From assembly GCA_027186245.1 (NCBI GenBank), contig CP114481.1, positions 54,072,569 to 54,136,568 of the forward strand: a DNA stretch of 64,000 bases, in the 5' to 3' direction. Shown here one piece after another: positions 63,817-64,000 of the stretch. The translations under genes were made by a program, and so were the position numbers. This stretch comes from Coriaria nepalensis. Its lineage: Eukaryota; Streptophyta; Magnoliopsida; Cucurbitales; Coriariaceae. The notes under the pieces were generated by a model that saw only the letters and a program-made list of their open reading frames with translations, was not told the DNA's origin and did not search any database. The stretch's first letter is position 1, and each line of letters begins with the position of its first letter.

Positions 63817-64000
63817 GTAATAATAATAATAATAGTAATAGTAATAATGTCTCTTATTGGTAATTATATAAGGTTTCATTAATCTATTTATCTAGCTGGC
63901 TAAGTACCTACCCAGTTCATTGTTTTTGACTTTCTATTTATAAATAACTACCCAATTATTAGTAGCTACCTAGTACAGGTTTACAACTTGGTGAAAATGA
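63460..64000 (-). other. Intron of the BAHD gene (incomplete)
   Basis: AT-rich DNA with no coding signal on the minus strand, running off the window edge. It holds a long imperfect (AAT)n tract at 63777-63848. Confidence 0.6.
63777..63848. repeat. Imperfect (AAT)n microsatellite, about 70 bp
   Basis: AATAAT units interrupted a few times by AGTAAT. It lies in the BAHD intron. Confidence 0.9.

Overview
The window is nuclear DNA of a flowering plant, most likely a core eudicot. It has AT-rich intergenic DNA, short exons with GT-AG introns, poly-T tracts before acceptors, a Ty1/copia element primed by initiator tRNA-Met, and plant-specific proteins (PATROL1, LNK, UMP synthase fusion, BAHD acyltransferase). 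I found no bacterial, organellar or viral segment, no CRISPR array and no convincing tRNA or rRNA gene.

Layout. 1-5464 (-): F-box/CW/SNF2-helicase gene, 3' end cut by the window edge. 6083-6365 (-): relic of a C2-domain (CAR-type) gene. 7176-9671 (+): bifunctional UMP synthase. 11630-12551 (+): broken SINA-type ubiquitin ligase copy. 13691-14050 (-): broken KKP-rich proline-rich protein. 15646-24236 (+): eIF2B beta subunit, whose second coding intron holds a 4.7-kb antisense copia element (16209-20889, 5-bp target duplication). 25530-26544 (-): an unidentified exon-like ORF and a PPR fragment. 27815-29554 (-): LNK3/LNK4-like clock gene with ACGT/G-box elements upstream. 31024-35127 (-): NC2 alpha (DRAP1/NF-YC11). 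37974-48765 (+): NRPA2, second-largest subunit of RNA polymerase I, 27 coding exons. 49933-59131 (+): PATROL1 (MUN domain), 26 coding exons. About 59400-61620: repeat-rich tract, perhaps a decayed DNA transposon. 62494-63459 (-): last exon of a BAHD acyltransferase whose first exon is outside the window.

I built the exon structures by hand from splice sites, frame continuity and remembered family sequence. All eight main genes close in frame across every junction, which is strong internal support. Two unusual introns appeared: a U12-type AT-AC intron as intron 1 of NRPA2 and a GC-AG intron in the F-box/SNF2 gene.

The intact genes are housekeeping or regulatory genes (pyrimidine synthesis, translation initiation, rRNA transcription, TBP repression, clock output, membrane traffic) and do not form one pathway. 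From memory, two neighbour pairs match Arabidopsis (At3g54460/At3g54470; At5g06970/At5g06980), suggesting conserved microsynteny. I saw no previously undescribed system. The points most worth a second look are the unusual introns, the N-terminal duplication in NRPA2, the exon-derived duplication in a PATROL1 intron, and the gene relics.
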